DNA of 18,411 nt, taken from positions 1 to 18,411 of the forward strand of contig SBAY01000314.1 in assembly GCA_005239945.1 (NCBI GenBank), in the 5' to 3' direction. This document shows, one piece after another, positions 1-15,000 of this stretch. The notes below the pieces were generated by a model, which was not told where the DNA came from, ran no database searches, and was given only the letters and a program-made list of their open reading frames with translations. Positions within the stretch are counted from its first letter, which is position 1; each line of letters begins with the position of its first letter. The translations under genes were made by a program, and so were the position numbers. The DNA comes from Nitrospira sp. (GTDB taxonomy: Bacteria; UBA9089; CG2-30-40-21; SBAY01).

Positions 1-3000
1 AGGACTGGCTGAGGTAAGATTTAGTTTGATGTCGGTGCGAGTGGTATCAAGGATAGTTGCATCCTGTATCGGGTCAATCAGGACGCTGAATGTCTTGGTG
101 GCTACGGCACTGGCACTGCCCTTTAGTTCAACGACGACAAAGTAAATGGTAGAAGATGCGGCCACGGTATAAGTTGCACCGGTAAGATTCACTGTCCCCC
201 AACCATTGGCATCCAGAGTAGTCGGTATGGTGGAGGTAGCAATAATTCCAACCTGATTTTCTGAACCCACCGTAAATGTCCCATCACCAGTATCCCGATA
301 AATGTAAATATTCTCAAACAGGGTGGCGGCTGTCTGTGTGCTCATTACCGCTGTTGGTTGTTGATTGAGTGTTGCCGTAGCAAAGAAGCGCAATCGCAGT
401 GAACTCAAGGTAATCGTGCCTGCACCAGCAACACCGTTGTTGGTAATGACCAATTTCAACAGGTCATCCTGAGCGCGGTCACGGATTTGAATAGGTGAGG
501 TAGTTGTTACTGTCCCGGTTGGGTCAACCGGTATGGCCGTCATTTTAGTCGATGTCGCCCCTTCACTATCTGAGGTCAATGGCAACCGAATGTTATGCAC
601 CCTGTCCTTGACCACGACATTTGAAGTGCCTACTATTGCCTGATAGGTTCGAGTGGATTGAGCCGAGGCTGTCCCTCGCAATTGAATGACTAAGAAATAG
701 CTCCGGGTAGCCGCACTGGTTATGGTCGCATTTATATCGTCATCGGTAAAGTCTATGGTTTGATACCCTTGAGCATCAAAATTTATGTTTGCATTGGTTA
801 TTGTCCCAATTGACCTGTTATCCGTGGCATAAGTATAAGTGCCGTCATTGTTCACATCCAGATAAACGATGATGTTGGCAAACAAAAGTTTAGCCGTCTG
901 GCTGGCTAAAACATTACTATTCCCATCCTCAAATTTGACCGTCAAACTACCAAATTCAATCGTTCCAGCGGTTGGACTTCCTCGATTTACTATCTCGAGC
1001 CGCAATAAACTCGTAAATGTCCCATCCTTTTGATATGGATAGGCAGTATTGACGGTGTCATAGACCTTTACCTTTGGATTTACCGGCACGGCATAGGCAA
1101 AGGTTGACTGGCTGCCATAGCTATCCGAGGTTATGGATAATGGCACATCACTCGATTCATCCCGTATTTTTATCCCCTCTGTGCCTATTCTGGCCACAAA
1201 TGTCTTGGGCAGGCTGGCGGTGGAGGTCCCTCTTAATTTGACCACCAGGAAGTAAGTGCTTGACCCATTACCCGTTATTTGTGCCGGTGAATTATTGGTC
1301 CCAAAGGTAATCGTGCCGTAGCCATTAGTCAGGGTTAGCGACATAGTGCCTACTGAAACGGGGTCTGCGGCAGCCGAGTATGTCCCGCTGTTATCCCCAT
1401 CTAAATGAATGCAGACATACTCAAATAACTTCTGGATATACTCGGTAGTTAAAGACCCACCAGCACTTTGCGACCCAAACCAGATAGTTAAAGTGCCTAA
1501 TTCTATACTGCCGGCAGTTGACGACCCCTGATGGATTACCTTCATACTCAATAACGCATTTTCCTCACCATCCTGCATCACATAACTAAATTGTTTCAAC
1601 TGCAACGGCACAATATCCGTAACCTCAACCCTCGGGTCAATTGGCACGGCGGTAGTCAGAGTTGAAGAAACTGTGCCAGAGGAATCCGATTTTAAGTCAA
1701 GCCGCAATTTACTACTTTCATCACGAATTTGGGCATCAAGCATAGTTTGGACAGTAGCATTAAAACTCTCGGTCCCTGCTGACAATCCACTGGCATTTTC
1801 GTTTAATTGGACAACCAGAAAGTAGGTCTTCGTCGCACCACCGGAAACCTCAGTATAGGTTCCTACATCCGTCAAGGCAATCGTCAGAGTCCCATTGGAA
1901 AAGATAGCCTCGTTACTTAAATCTGCATTGGTAATCGTGCCTATTGCTATCACATCAGTATTTGTAGCATAAGTATCATCCTCGCTAAAATAGACAAAGA
2001 TATTTTTAAACAATGCCACTGCGGTTTGACTGCTCATTGGGGTAATCGTCCCTGAGGTAGTAAGATGCACCGTCAGGGTAGCAAATTCAACCCTACCGGC
2101 TGTTTGAGTGCCGTTATGATGCAGATAAATCCTTAACAGGTCATCTTTATCCCCATCTTTTATCTGGACAGGTGCCGGGCTGTCCTGGACAATTACTGTT
2201 GGCTCAATTGGCACCGCAGTAACCGTCCCCGAAATCTGTGAACTGCTTGAACCAATATCAAGTTGAATATCGGTATTGGCATCCTCTATTCTCAATTTAG
2301 TCGTCGAAGTGCTGATAAAGGCAGAAAAACTTTCTGTCCCATAGCCACTGGCATCTGATTTTAGTTCTACCACGATAAAAAATGTTCCACTTCCACAATC
2401 CACTACAGGGTCTATCTGACAATATCTATCCCCATCATTCAAATTAAATATTACCTCTCCATCACTATTTACACTCAGTGATGTATATTCCTTGACATTA
2501 CGATCTCCAGAATTATATATCCCATTATACTCAGGTTGAGCAGGTACAGGTAGATCTCTATAAACGGCCATACTCTGGAATAAATTCTGGGCATCGTTTA
2601 AGGTTAATGTTCCATTATTTGTAGTAAATTTTACCGTTATCTGGGCTAATTCCATTCGGCCATAAGTTTTGGGCTGGTCTGTCCCAAGATGAACTATCTT
2701 CATCTTTAAAATATCGTCTTTAGCTGTATCCTTCATTTTAGGTGCCGGGGCGGTACTTGAAATTATCACCTCTGGCGGTGGTGGAACTCTTACTGCCTTT
2801 ACTTGCGTTGAAGTAGCCCCTGAAGAAGGAAAAGGAATTATATCTAATGGTATATCATCTGCCAAGGATTGTACCTGTATATCTGAGGCAGGATTATCAA
2901 TTTTAGCTACAAAATGACACGGGGATTGAGTTCCGGCATTATGGGTTAATGTTATGGCTAAGAAGAAAATAGTCGTCGAGCCAGGATTTATGGCACAATT

Positions 3001-6000
3001 GGCATCATTGTCCGTAAAAGTAATAGTCAAACTACCACCAATTAAAGAGATGGCGGTTCGAGTAACCGTTCCAATAACCGTATCGGTTACACTCCATGTC
3101 CCATCACCATTATCACGATAGACACTTATAGTGCCAAATAACTTTTGTGCCTCATCACTATCAAACTCATCTGCAGAATTGGTTGAACTACCAAACCAAA
3201 CCCGTAATTGGCTAAATTCTATCCTGCCTGCACTTGAAGTGCCTCTATTGGTGAGCTCAATCTTTAATAAATCCTCTTGTTGCTTCTCACTCATTCTGCG
3301 TGGAAATTGCTCATCTTCATCCATTACACCATAAGGAAATATAAAGTAAGCGGTATCGGAAACCGTAGCCACAGGGTCAATAGGCACAGCCGTAACCATA
3401 GTCGAAGAGGCAATAGCGGTAGAATTAGCTGTTAAGGTTAAAGGAATATTCGTTGACTCATCCCGCACCCTGACATCATTTCTGTCTAAAGGTGCTATTG
3501 TTGCCTTGAAATTACGCGTTTGTGTGCCGCTGACACCGGGTTTAAGTGTGGTAACTAAGTAATAGACATTGGAAGTCCCTGCCGTTACCCTTCCATTAGT
3601 AATCTCTCCAAAAACAAAGGTAATCGTTCCTTGCGAAGAAAAATCAGTAGTCATACCTATCCGCGAGTCACTGACCTCAAATCCATCCTTGTCGGCATCA
3701 TAATAAACACTGACCGAGCCGAATAATGCCTCCATTTGAGCCTGGGTAAAGACCATATTCGTCTGACTACCAAAAACCGCCGTTAATGTCCCAAATTCTA
3801 CCTGCCCTGCCCCAGGGACACCATTATTTAAAATCTCTATCTTCAGTAAATCATCGATGACACTATCCTTTTGTGTCCAGGGGGAAACCGTGCTATCCGT
3901 AATCGTTACGGTTGGGTCAAGGGCAATTATAGATTGCCTGGTGGATTGTGAGCCGGAGGAACCTCCATCTAAGGCAAGGGTGATATTACTTGTTCCGTCC
4001 CGCAGACCTACATTCGAAGTGCCAATGGTCGCCACAAAGGTATCTATTGTTGCCGCACTGGCTGTGCCGCGTAACCAGACCGCTAAAAAGTAAGTTTTTG
4101 AGCCTGCACCTTGAATTTGTGTGGCTTGTGTGCCATCCGTAAAAACAAAGGTCATCGTGCCTAAAATATCATTGCCGGCCTTACTTGAGACAATGGTATC
4201 CGTTCCTGTCCAACCGCTATTATCACTGTCCCAATACACACTCACCGTGGCAAATATTGACCTGGCCTGGGCATCGGTCATACCGACGGTATTGGTTCCA
4301 AATCTAACCGTCAGTGTACTGAATTCAACATCTCCAGCCGTTGATAGCCCTAAATGCGTAATGACGAGTTTCAATACATCGGTTTGCGTGCCGTCTTTTA
4401 AAGTAGTCGTGTCCGTAGCGGTATTGATAATCTCAACCTTTGGCGGCACAGGCACGGCGGTAATCTGCGAAGAACTACCTGTCCCAAAACCAATATCCAA
4501 TTTAATGTCATCCCGATAATCCTCGAGCATCAAATCCGTCGTCGAACCTACCTCTACAAAAAATGTCTTTGTGCCTGCATAGGCACTGGACGACCCTTTC
4601 AATTCGACAACTAAATAATACCACGAGGAGGTACCACCATTTACCCGCGTCGCTGTCCCTTTGGGAAAGGTAAAGGTCAAACTACCTAAAACAGATGTTC
4701 CTGTAACCGTAGCAATCCTTTCGTCCCCAACCCAACTACTATTCTTCTCATCATCCCAATACACGCTCACTGTCCCAAATAACGCCTGGGCATCTGCATC
4801 CGAGAATAAGGCTGAATTACTCGCCCGCTTGAACCGAACCGTCAAGGTAGCAAATTCTACACTTCCTGCGGTTTGCACGCCATTATGACGAACCTCTATC
4901 TTCAACAAATCATCACTGGAAAAATCATTTATTGAAATAGTGGAAGTTGAAGTAGCAATAGCAGATGGGTCAACTGGGATAGCGGTAGTTTGAGAAGAAG
5001 TTGCCTCCTCAGTACTTCCTGTCTGAGTTAATACAATATCACTTATCACATCCTCTATGATTATCTCATTAGCTTGAGCATTTACTGCAGCGATAAAATT
5101 CCGTGTAGCAGTACCACTGGCATCTGGTTGCAATTTGACAACCAGGTAAAAGGTTTTAGTTCCTGCTCCCGCTATCTTCGTCCAATCATTATCATCAAGC
5201 CTGATGGTAGTTGTGCCAAGTACTTCAGTTCCACTCTTAGTGCCTACGGAAATATCAGTTGTTACATCAAAAACACCATTTCCTGTATCAGAATAAACAA
5301 TTACCTGGTTAAACAAACTTCGTGCTTGGGCATCGCTTAACCATTTCCCTGTTTCACTACCAAACCTCACGGTCAATGTCCCCAATCGTATCTTACCTGC
5401 TCCACTTACACCATTGTGGGTTATAATTATTTTCAATAAGTCATCCAGCGAGGTATCTTTTTGCGTCAGGGAAGAGGTAGTTGTTACCGTCGCCGTAGGA
5501 TTCACCGGAATAGCCGTAACTATGCTGGAATTCGTTCCTTTGCTTAGATTATCAATGGCTAATGGTAAATTAGTTGAGGCATCACGCACCAAGGTGTAAG
5601 AACCAGGAGTAAATTTAACACAGAAATTCTTAGTAGTATAGGTTGAGGCAACGACTCGTAACTCAAAGACTAAAAAGTAGGTTGCGGACGACCCAGCGGC
5701 AATCTGGGTGTAGGTGGCATTATCCGCCAGGGGAATAGTTAAAGTCCCACTCACTAAGGCAGTAAATAAACCACTATTGGTTATCGTGCCCACGGCATAA
5801 ACATCTGTGTTGGTGGCGTATATCCCATTTTTATCATAATCGTGGTAGACGAAAATATTCTCAAATAGATTTTGTGCTGCCGCAGTCGTTAGGATATTGG
5901 TCGTGTCTGTGCCTAACCAGACGGTTAATGTCCCAAATTCTACCACACCTGCACCTGGTATCCCCTGATTAGTAATCGTAACATTAATCAAATCATCCTT

Positions 6001-9000
6001 TTGCCCGTCACGGATAACCGAAAACATCGTATTAGTGGCGATAATTAGCGGATTAACAGGGACAGCGGTTGCCTGCGAAGAACTACCAGCCGCAAAACCC
6101 GTATCCAATTTAATGTCATCCCGGCTATCCTCAATCATCAAATCCGTCGTTGAACCTACTTCAACAAAAAATGTCTTTGTCCCCAAATATCCGCTGGCCG
6201 TATTCTTCATGTCCACCACTAAATAATAAATAGAAGAAGTCCCACCGCTAATTCTGGTCGCTGTCCCTTTCGGAAATGTAAAGGTCAGACTGCCTAAAAC
6301 CGCGGTCCCATTTAAAGTGCCAATCCTATTGTCCCCTGCCCAACTATTATCTTTGTCATCATCCCAATAGACACTTACCGTCCCAAATAATGCCTGGGCG
6401 TCTGCATCCGAGAATAAGGCTGAATTACTGGCCCGTTTAAATCTCACCGTCAAGGTCGCAAATTCTACACTCCCTGCGGTTGGCGTGCCGTTATGTGTAA
6501 CCACTATCTTTAATAATTCATTTGCCGCATTATCCTTTATCGAAGCCGGAATATTGTTGAAAACATCAGTTACCGTGCCAGACGGGTCAAGAGGAATAGC
6601 CTTCGTCGTCGTCGAGGTAGCTGAAATAGGATTGGAATCAATCCCTACCTCGCGATCCATATTTGCATCCTCTACTCTGACATCTGTTCCTGTGCCACCA
6701 CTATTAACATTGACAATCATCGAGAAGGTGCGGGTCTGCGCCCCACTGGCATCATCCTTTAATCGGACAACGACAAAAAAGGTCCGTGTAGCCCCTGGCT
6801 CGATCCAGGTATTCTGGTCATTATCTGTGAATGTAATCGTGCCAATCCCTGCAGTCAAAGAAATACTACCACTGGTAACCGTTCCTATCCTGACCCCATT
6901 AGTATAGGTGCCACGATAAACCTCAATAACATCGAATAGCTTTTGAGCATCTGCAGTAGTCAGTGGTGTCCAGGAGGAAGGTGTGCCAGAGGTAAATTTT
7001 ATCCGTAATTGGGCAAATTCTAATGTTGCCTCAGTCGAACTTCCTGTATGGGCAATGTCAAGCCCTAAGATATCATCCACCTTTGTATCCTTGAGATATA
7101 CGGGTGCCGGGGCATCAAAAACACGGACAGTAGCTGAAGTATCAGTTAATTCCTCCTCAGCCGTAATTACCGTAGAGGTAGCTTGCGAGACAGAAATTAA
7201 ACTCAATTCTATGCTATCCCTGGTATCCATTACCTCGGCATCTGTATCACCATCTATTTGGGCACAAAATGTCTTTGTCGCCTGAAGTGAGGCCGTCCCT
7301 GTCAATTCTACAACTAATAAATATGTTTTAGAGCCATTGCCGGCAATAGTCTGCATCCCTAATGTCAACACCGTGACACTACCGACCAAACTGCCTGATT
7401 TACTCCCCACATCAATATCTGCACCACCATTATTATAATTATTATCCCCGTTATCACGGTAAAGATAAACGGCTTTAAACAGGCTTTGTGCCTGGGAATC
7501 AGTCAACATTACCGTAGCCGAGCGGGTAGCATAAAACCGAACCGTCAATGTATTAAAGGTAATCGTTCCCGCACCGCTAACGCCACGATGAGTTACTATC
7601 AGTTTCAGTAAATCCTCTTTTTCACCGTTAGTCATTGTCGGTTGGTCAGGATGTCCAGGGCTACCCGGAGCTGAATCGGACACATCTACCCGCGGGTCGA
7701 TTGGGATAGGAGTTATAACACTTGATGTAGCTAATTGTGTATAAGTTGCAGGTACACCTATCTGGGTATTGGCATCCTGAATGGTAATATTATTAATCGA
7801 AGCGGCAAAATTACGCGTCCCTTGACCACTGGCTGTACTCTGTAAGGTTACCCTGACTATGTATGTTTTATAAGCACCGGCAATTATCTGAACTGGGCTG
7901 TAACCTGTCGAAAGATTCACTACTTGCGGATTACTGCTAATACTCGCATAACCTTCTTGACTATCCCCTACCCCATCATCATTATTATCATAATATACCC
8001 TTAGATAACTAATCAAACCTTGTGCCTCTGAAACCGTCAAAGGATTAATCCCATCTTTAGTCAATAAAACACTGCAAGTAGCAAACTCTATCGGTGCATC
8101 TAAAGAATCCCCGGTATGAGTAATGACTATTTTGAGCAGGTTATCTGTAAAGGTATCCTTGATAAGATTTGAGGATGGCGTATGACTGCCCACCCAAATA
8201 GATGCCGTAGCCGGGCTCGATTGGGCAGTAACCTGGGCACAAGATTCTATTTGCCCTGCTGTGAGTGTAAGTCTTGTCGTGCCTGTAGCTATCTCTACCC
8301 AGGCATCATCATCCTCATCTATCGTCGCCACAAATGTCCTGCTACCTTGCAGACTTGCCGTCCCGGTCAGTTCTACGGCTAAAAAGTAATTTTTAGTCAT
8401 TCCGGCTGAAACCTTCGTCTCAACACTACTGACAAAATTCATCGTTCCATAACCCTGACTATCAAAAATAGCCATATTACTTGTCGAACCAACAGCGAGG
8501 GTATCGGTATTAGAGGCGTAGGTAGCATCGGCACTATAATAGACATATATCTTTTTAAATAAAGAAGAAATCTGGGATGTAGAAAATGGCTGTGTGCCAT
8601 CTGAGGTCAACCTTAACCTTAACAACACAAACTCTATATCCGCAGAACCCGTTCCACCATTATGCTTAAGATTAATCCGTAATAAATCCTCCTTCTCATT
8701 ATCCGTCATCGTTGGCGGTGCCCCAGTATATCTTCGCGGGGCAGTATCTGTTACTATAACAGTTGGGTCTAATGGTACTGCCTCTACCTGCGTAGAAGTA
8801 CTACCAATACTCGTAGAGGTTAAATTTAGTGGAATATTACTCACCGCATCCCGTAATCCAATATTTGAGGTACCAACCGTTACAAAATAAGTCCGTGTCC
8901 CTTGATTACTGGCGGTTGATTTTAATTGGACGACCAAAAAGTAAGTCGAGTAAGTTGCCGCTCCAATCTGTGCTGATGCCCCCTCAGAAATGGCGAGCGT

Positions 9001-12000
9001 CCCATAACCCTGGGCATTCATAAAACTCATATCCGTTATGGTGACGATGGCAGTTGTATCTGTGGTCGTAGAATAAACTCCATTCCTATCGCTATCTAAA
9101 TAAATATAGATATTCTCGAATAACGCCTCGGCTGTGGTTGAACCCAGAGGGGTCGTTCCGGTAGCAAAAAATCGTAAGCCTAATGTCCCAAATTCTACCG
9201 CCCCTGCACCTGAAGTGCCGTTGTTACGAATAATTATCGCCAGCAAATCATCCTTCAAACCATCCTTTTGCTGTAGTTTTGGCATCAACACCGCCGTATC
9301 TGTTACCGTAGCAGTCGGGTCAACTGGTATTACCGTAATTTTAGAGGTCGAAGAACCATAACTGCCACTGGCTAAACTTAATGGAATATTACTTTGCTCA
9401 TCACGCACCCCTACCCAAGTGTCGGTAATACTGGCTACAAAGGTCTTCACGGATGCACCACTTGCCGTCCCCTTTAATTCTACGACCAAAAAGTAGGTTG
9501 AATAGGTAGCCGATTGAATTAGGGCGAGCTCCGAAATAGTCATTGTGCCATAGCCCTGTGCGTTTAAGAAGCCAGTCATCGTTGTAATGGTAGCTACCGC
9601 CGTGGTATCGACACTAACACTATAACTCCCATTCCTATCGCTATCCACATACACATAGATATTCTCGAATAAATCCTCTGCCTGCGAGCCGGTTAAGGCA
9701 CTACCACCATTTTGCGTCCATTTAGTCGTCAGGGTAGCAAATTCTACCTTACCGGCACCCGCTATCCCCTGGTTGGTTATTTTAATAGATAAAAGTCCAT
9801 TTTTAGGTTGTCCGTCATCTTGTAAAATAGCGGCGGCAATATTCGATACCTCTACCTTTGGGTCAGCCGCCACGGCCGTAACCGAAGTAGAACTTCCAGG
9901 GGTAAGGGAAATATTCAATCGTGTATCATCCAAAACGGCCTCAATCAATAAATCTGTGCGACTGCCAACCTCTACCATAAATGTCTTCGTCCCATAACTG
10001 CTGGCCGTCCCTTTTAATGCTACGACTAAATAATAAACCGAAGAACTGCCACCTTCGATTCTGGTCGAGGTCCCCTCCGGGAAGGTAAATGTAAGTGTGC
10101 CCAAAACAGCACTACCTGTGGCTGTAGCAACCAGCGTATCCGAGGCTTCATAGCCATCCTTATCCGCATCCAGATAGACACTAACCGTGCCAAATAATGC
10201 CTGGACATCATTATTTAATAAAGGAACACCAGCAGGCGTTTTGAACCGCACAGTCAGGGTAGCAAATTCTATTTTACCGGCGGTTGAACTACCGGGATGG
10301 GTTATCTGAATCCTTAACAAATCATCGGCATTGCCATCTTTTATAGTTGCCGGGGCAGAAGAGGTAACCGTAGCCGTAGGATTCATAGGCACGGCACGAA
10401 CATTATAAGAAGTAACGGTAGCGGTAGCATAAATACTTACTGTCCCCCCTTCCTCAAGGTTTGTATCCTTTAAGATTATCTGGGTATCAGGGTCAATTGC
10501 GGCATTAAATGTCCTGGTTTGCGTGCCACTGGCGTTGGTTTTCAATTCTACAACCAAAAAGTAGGTCTTTGTTCCGCCGGTAGCAATAGTGGTATCCGTG
10601 CCTTTAGTCAAGGAAATAGAAAGCGTGCCCTGGGGTGATAAACTGATAGAGTCATTTGGTATAGTTTTAACCAGGGTATCTGCACCCGATTCGAATTCAT
10701 TACTGCCGGTATCCAGATAGACATAGATATTCTCGAATAATGATTTAGCCGCGGCTGTAGTCAGGGGATTAGTCCAATCTGTCCAGACCACATCCATTTG
10801 GGTAAGCCACATCGACGCCGTAGTGGTTGTTCCGTTATGCGTCATTTTAATTCGCAACAGGTCATCAATCGCCCCATCCTGCATTCGGTATGGATTTTCA
10901 GACAGAGTCGTATTCGTGGCATAAACCGTAGCCGTTGGAATTTGACCTTGAGCCGTAACCGTAGCCAACCTAACCGGACTATCTAAGGATGTAACCTCTA
11001 ACCTGTATTGGGTATCTGCCTCAACGATATGGGCATCACTGGCACTATCGATTACGGCCACAAAACTTCGTGTCCCTTGCGTAGAGGCCGTCCCTCGTAA
11101 TTGCACAACCAGGAAATATGTCTTTGAGCCGACTACAGGTATGCGTATATTCGTGCTACTGGCAATGGGAATACTCATCGTCCCCGCAATGAGCGTCCCT
11201 GTGCCAACACAGGTAGTATCTGTCCCTAAATTAAAGACACTATCGGCACCCGAATCTAAATAGACATACACGCCGCTAAATAAACCCTGTGCCTCGCTGG
11301 TAGTCAATGTCGCCCCGCTAATCCCACCACGAAAAACAACATTGAGCGTGCCAAACCTTATTTCGGCTAAACTCGTATTCGTCTCACCGTGATATATCTT
11401 TAATCGCAATAAATCCTCTCTTTCACCATCAGTCATAGTCGGCGGCTCAGGAGCGGTATCATCTACATCTACCTGTGGATTATTCATCACTACCCTTGTT
11501 GTTGGTGTCGAGGTAGCAGGTGTTGTAACCATAATCGTATAAGTGGCTGAATTATCCTGGCGACGGATGGTGCATTCATCCCCATCTATGCTCGCATTAA
11601 ATGTCCGCGCACTACCCAATGTCGCCGTTGCCTTTAATTCCACTACCAGGAAATAATACTTGGTCGCACCGGTTCCAATGATTGTCGTAGTATTACTCGG
11701 CAGGTCTATCTTCTGAATACCACTACTAAGATTGAGTGCTGAATTAGTAATCGTTGCTACCTTTGTATCACCACCATTAAATTCATAATCCCCATTGTTA
11801 TCAAGATAAACGAAGATATTGTTAAATAATCCTTTAGCGGCAGGGGTATCCAAATTACTGACCCCATCGGTAAATTTCACCGTTACCATAGCAAAGACAA
11901 TACTTGAAGTTGCAGGTAAGCCACTATGGGTTACCTTCATCCTTAATAAATCTGTCAGGGTACCATTAGTTATTCTACCATAAACAGGGTCAATAGTGCT

Positions 12001-15000
12001 CGTTCCAGGGGCAGTGCTAATGACAATAATAGAAGGGTCGGCAGAAGAAGATTTTAGTGAAGTAGATGTGCCAGTAGTCGTTTGTGCAAGACTAAGGTTG
12101 ATATTGGTATTAGCATCTTGAATACCACATTCTCCGCCATTGATTGTCCCAGAAAATGTCCCATACTCATTTGCATTAGCCGTAAGTTTAACTACCATCA
12201 AATAAGTCTTTGTCCCCCCAGGAGAAACCTGAAGATTGAGATTATCATCTACAAAGGTAATAGTCATAGTTGCCTTAACATTCGTTGTTCCAAAAACCTC
12301 TGTATCTGATTCATCATAATTATTATCACCATCATCTAAATAAATATAGACACCCTGGAATAACCCCGTAGCAATAGCAGGAGTTAAAATAGTAAAGGTT
12401 GGACTGCCATTGGTAAATTTAAGGGTAAGACTTCCAAATTTTATGTTGGCATCCTTCGAATCACCTGTAGCCCCAAGTTTTATCATTAACAAATCTGTTT
12501 TGTCGCCACTACTTATAGAGGTAGGAGCTGAATCCAACACAAGGACATTTGGCGGTGTAGAAGTGCCTTGTGCCGTAACTACCGACGAGGTAACCGAAGA
12601 GGTAGGATTAACCGACAAGGTATAATTTGAGCGAACATCCCTTATGGTTGCATCGGTATCACCATCTATGGTCGCCGCAAAGGTATTAGGGGAGGCATCA
12701 CTTGCCGTTCCTCGTAATTCTACAACGACAAGATATGTTCGGCTGCCAACCGCCGAAATACTTCCATAGGGAGATGTGAGGTCCATATCTATTTTCTGCT
12801 TACCGCTGCCATCTAAGGAAATATTCGCATTGGTCACACTACCTACAATTATATCTATTCCAGAATCGAATCCCCCATTACCGTTAAAATCATAATAAAC
12901 GCGTATTGTCTGAAATAACGCCTTGGCCGTAGCCGTAGATAAAATAGTTGAACCACTATCGGAAGTCAGTTTTAAGGTTAATGTCGCCAAGCGGATGTCA
13001 TTAGAGCCGGCAATACCGTTGTGGATTACGGTTACCTTGAGCAAATCCTCAATCTCCGCATCACTCATAGTTGCCGGACTGGGGGCTGTGTTTGTTGCCC
13101 CTACATCCGGATTTGGCGGGACAGCGGTTACAGGGGTCGATGTGCCGATGTCAGAGGTAGCTAAGGTAAGCGTCCCTCCTGTAGAAGCATCCTTTACTAT
13201 CGGGTCTATGTCCTCACGGATAGTCGCCATAAATACATTTGGCGATTTACTACTCGCTGTGCCGGTTAATTCGACAACTAAGAAATAAGTCGCCGATGTC
13301 CCTCCCGCAAGCGTAGTCCTTGTGCCTTCCTCAAGGTCAACGGTAATCGTGCCGGTTAAATTTGCCTGTGTCAGACTGCCAATACAAATATTATCTGTTC
13401 CTTGTGTATAAGTCCCATCTTTATTGACATCGAAATAGATATATACCTTTTTAAACAGCGACTGGGCCTGCGAAGTGGTAAAATAAATATTGGTTTGACT
13501 GCCAAATCTGATGGTAATACTGCCAAAGATAATATTCTCTGCACCCACACTACCATGATGGATTAATTTTATTTTCAAAAGTGTTCCCGAACCATTTTCT
13601 TTAATTGTCAAAGGAGCAATATTCGTTATCTCGACCTCTGGACTGACGGATATTATATTTACTACCGTAGAAGTGCCAGGACTAAATGTCGTTGTCAGGG
13701 CAAATTTATCCCGAAAATCGAAGCAACTGCCACTAACTAATGCCCCGGCAAATGTATCCGTCCCATAACCACTGGCTGTAGTTCCTAATTTGATAACCAG
13801 GAAATAGGTAGTAACAGACCCACCTGCTATCTTGACATTATCATCAGCAGTATCGAAGACAAAGGTCTGCTCTCCGCTGGTAAGGTTTGGAGTCCATGTC
13901 CCTACCCTTGTATCTGAAACAGAATTATAAGAATTATCCCCTGTATCACGATAGACATAAAAATACTCAAATAAATTAGTTGCATCTGTATTGGATAAGG
14001 TATTAGTGCCATCCTTAGTGAATTTAAAGGTTACTGTGCCAAATCCGATATTGCCCGAACTTGATGTCCCGGTATGAGTAACTACGACCTTTAAAATATC
14101 ATCATCACTGCCATCTGCCATCTTAGCTGGGGCAGTATTAGTGCCTTGCACCTGGGGGTCGTTGGGAATGGCCTTAACTTGAGTAGATTGAACTAAACCA
14201 GATGAATCAGATTTTAAGTCAAGCCGAATATCAGTTGTCTCATCCTCTATTACCACATCACCAGCTGAGGCATTTACTTCTGCCCTAAATGTCCGAGTGC
14301 CATCACCACTGGCATATTCAGTTAATTCTACGACTAAGAAGTAAGTCGAAGTGGCATTATAAGATGTTAAGGTTCTTGTGCTCGGGTCAGGCAAGGTCAT
14401 AGTTATCATTCCTGCGGCACTCAAAGTAATACTACCCTGGGTTACTGTCCCAAGACAAATATCCTCACTACCATAACTATTAGCACCAGAACCTTCACTA
14501 TCACGATAAATAAATATATTTTTAAATAATTTTTGTGGGGTAGTCGTCCCTGTAATGGGATTGCCATCTGAGGTAAATTTGATAGTCAGGTTGGCAAATT
14601 CTATATTAGCTACGGCATTTGTATCATTATGTTTTACATCTATCTTTAATAAATCATCCTTTGGTGAGCCATCTTTTAAGGTAGTAGAAGAAACCGTATC
14701 AGATACCTTTACCGTTGGGTCTATTGGAATAGCACTACAGGCAGAGGAAGTTACCTCATCAGTTCCTTCCTGTTCAAGTGGAAGGGGGACATTTTCCAAA
14801 GTATCTACCCTGAATTCTAATTGAGTAGATGCCCCTGATGTCCCATTTTCATCAATAGTTGCCATAAATGTTTTGGTTCCTTGAGCACTGGCATTTGATT
14901 TTAAGGCAAGGACTATAAAATAGGTTTTTGAACCACCTGAAGTTACCTGAAGCCCCTCAACTCCATCAGCAAAGGTTATAGAAAGAATTCCGGATGTGCC

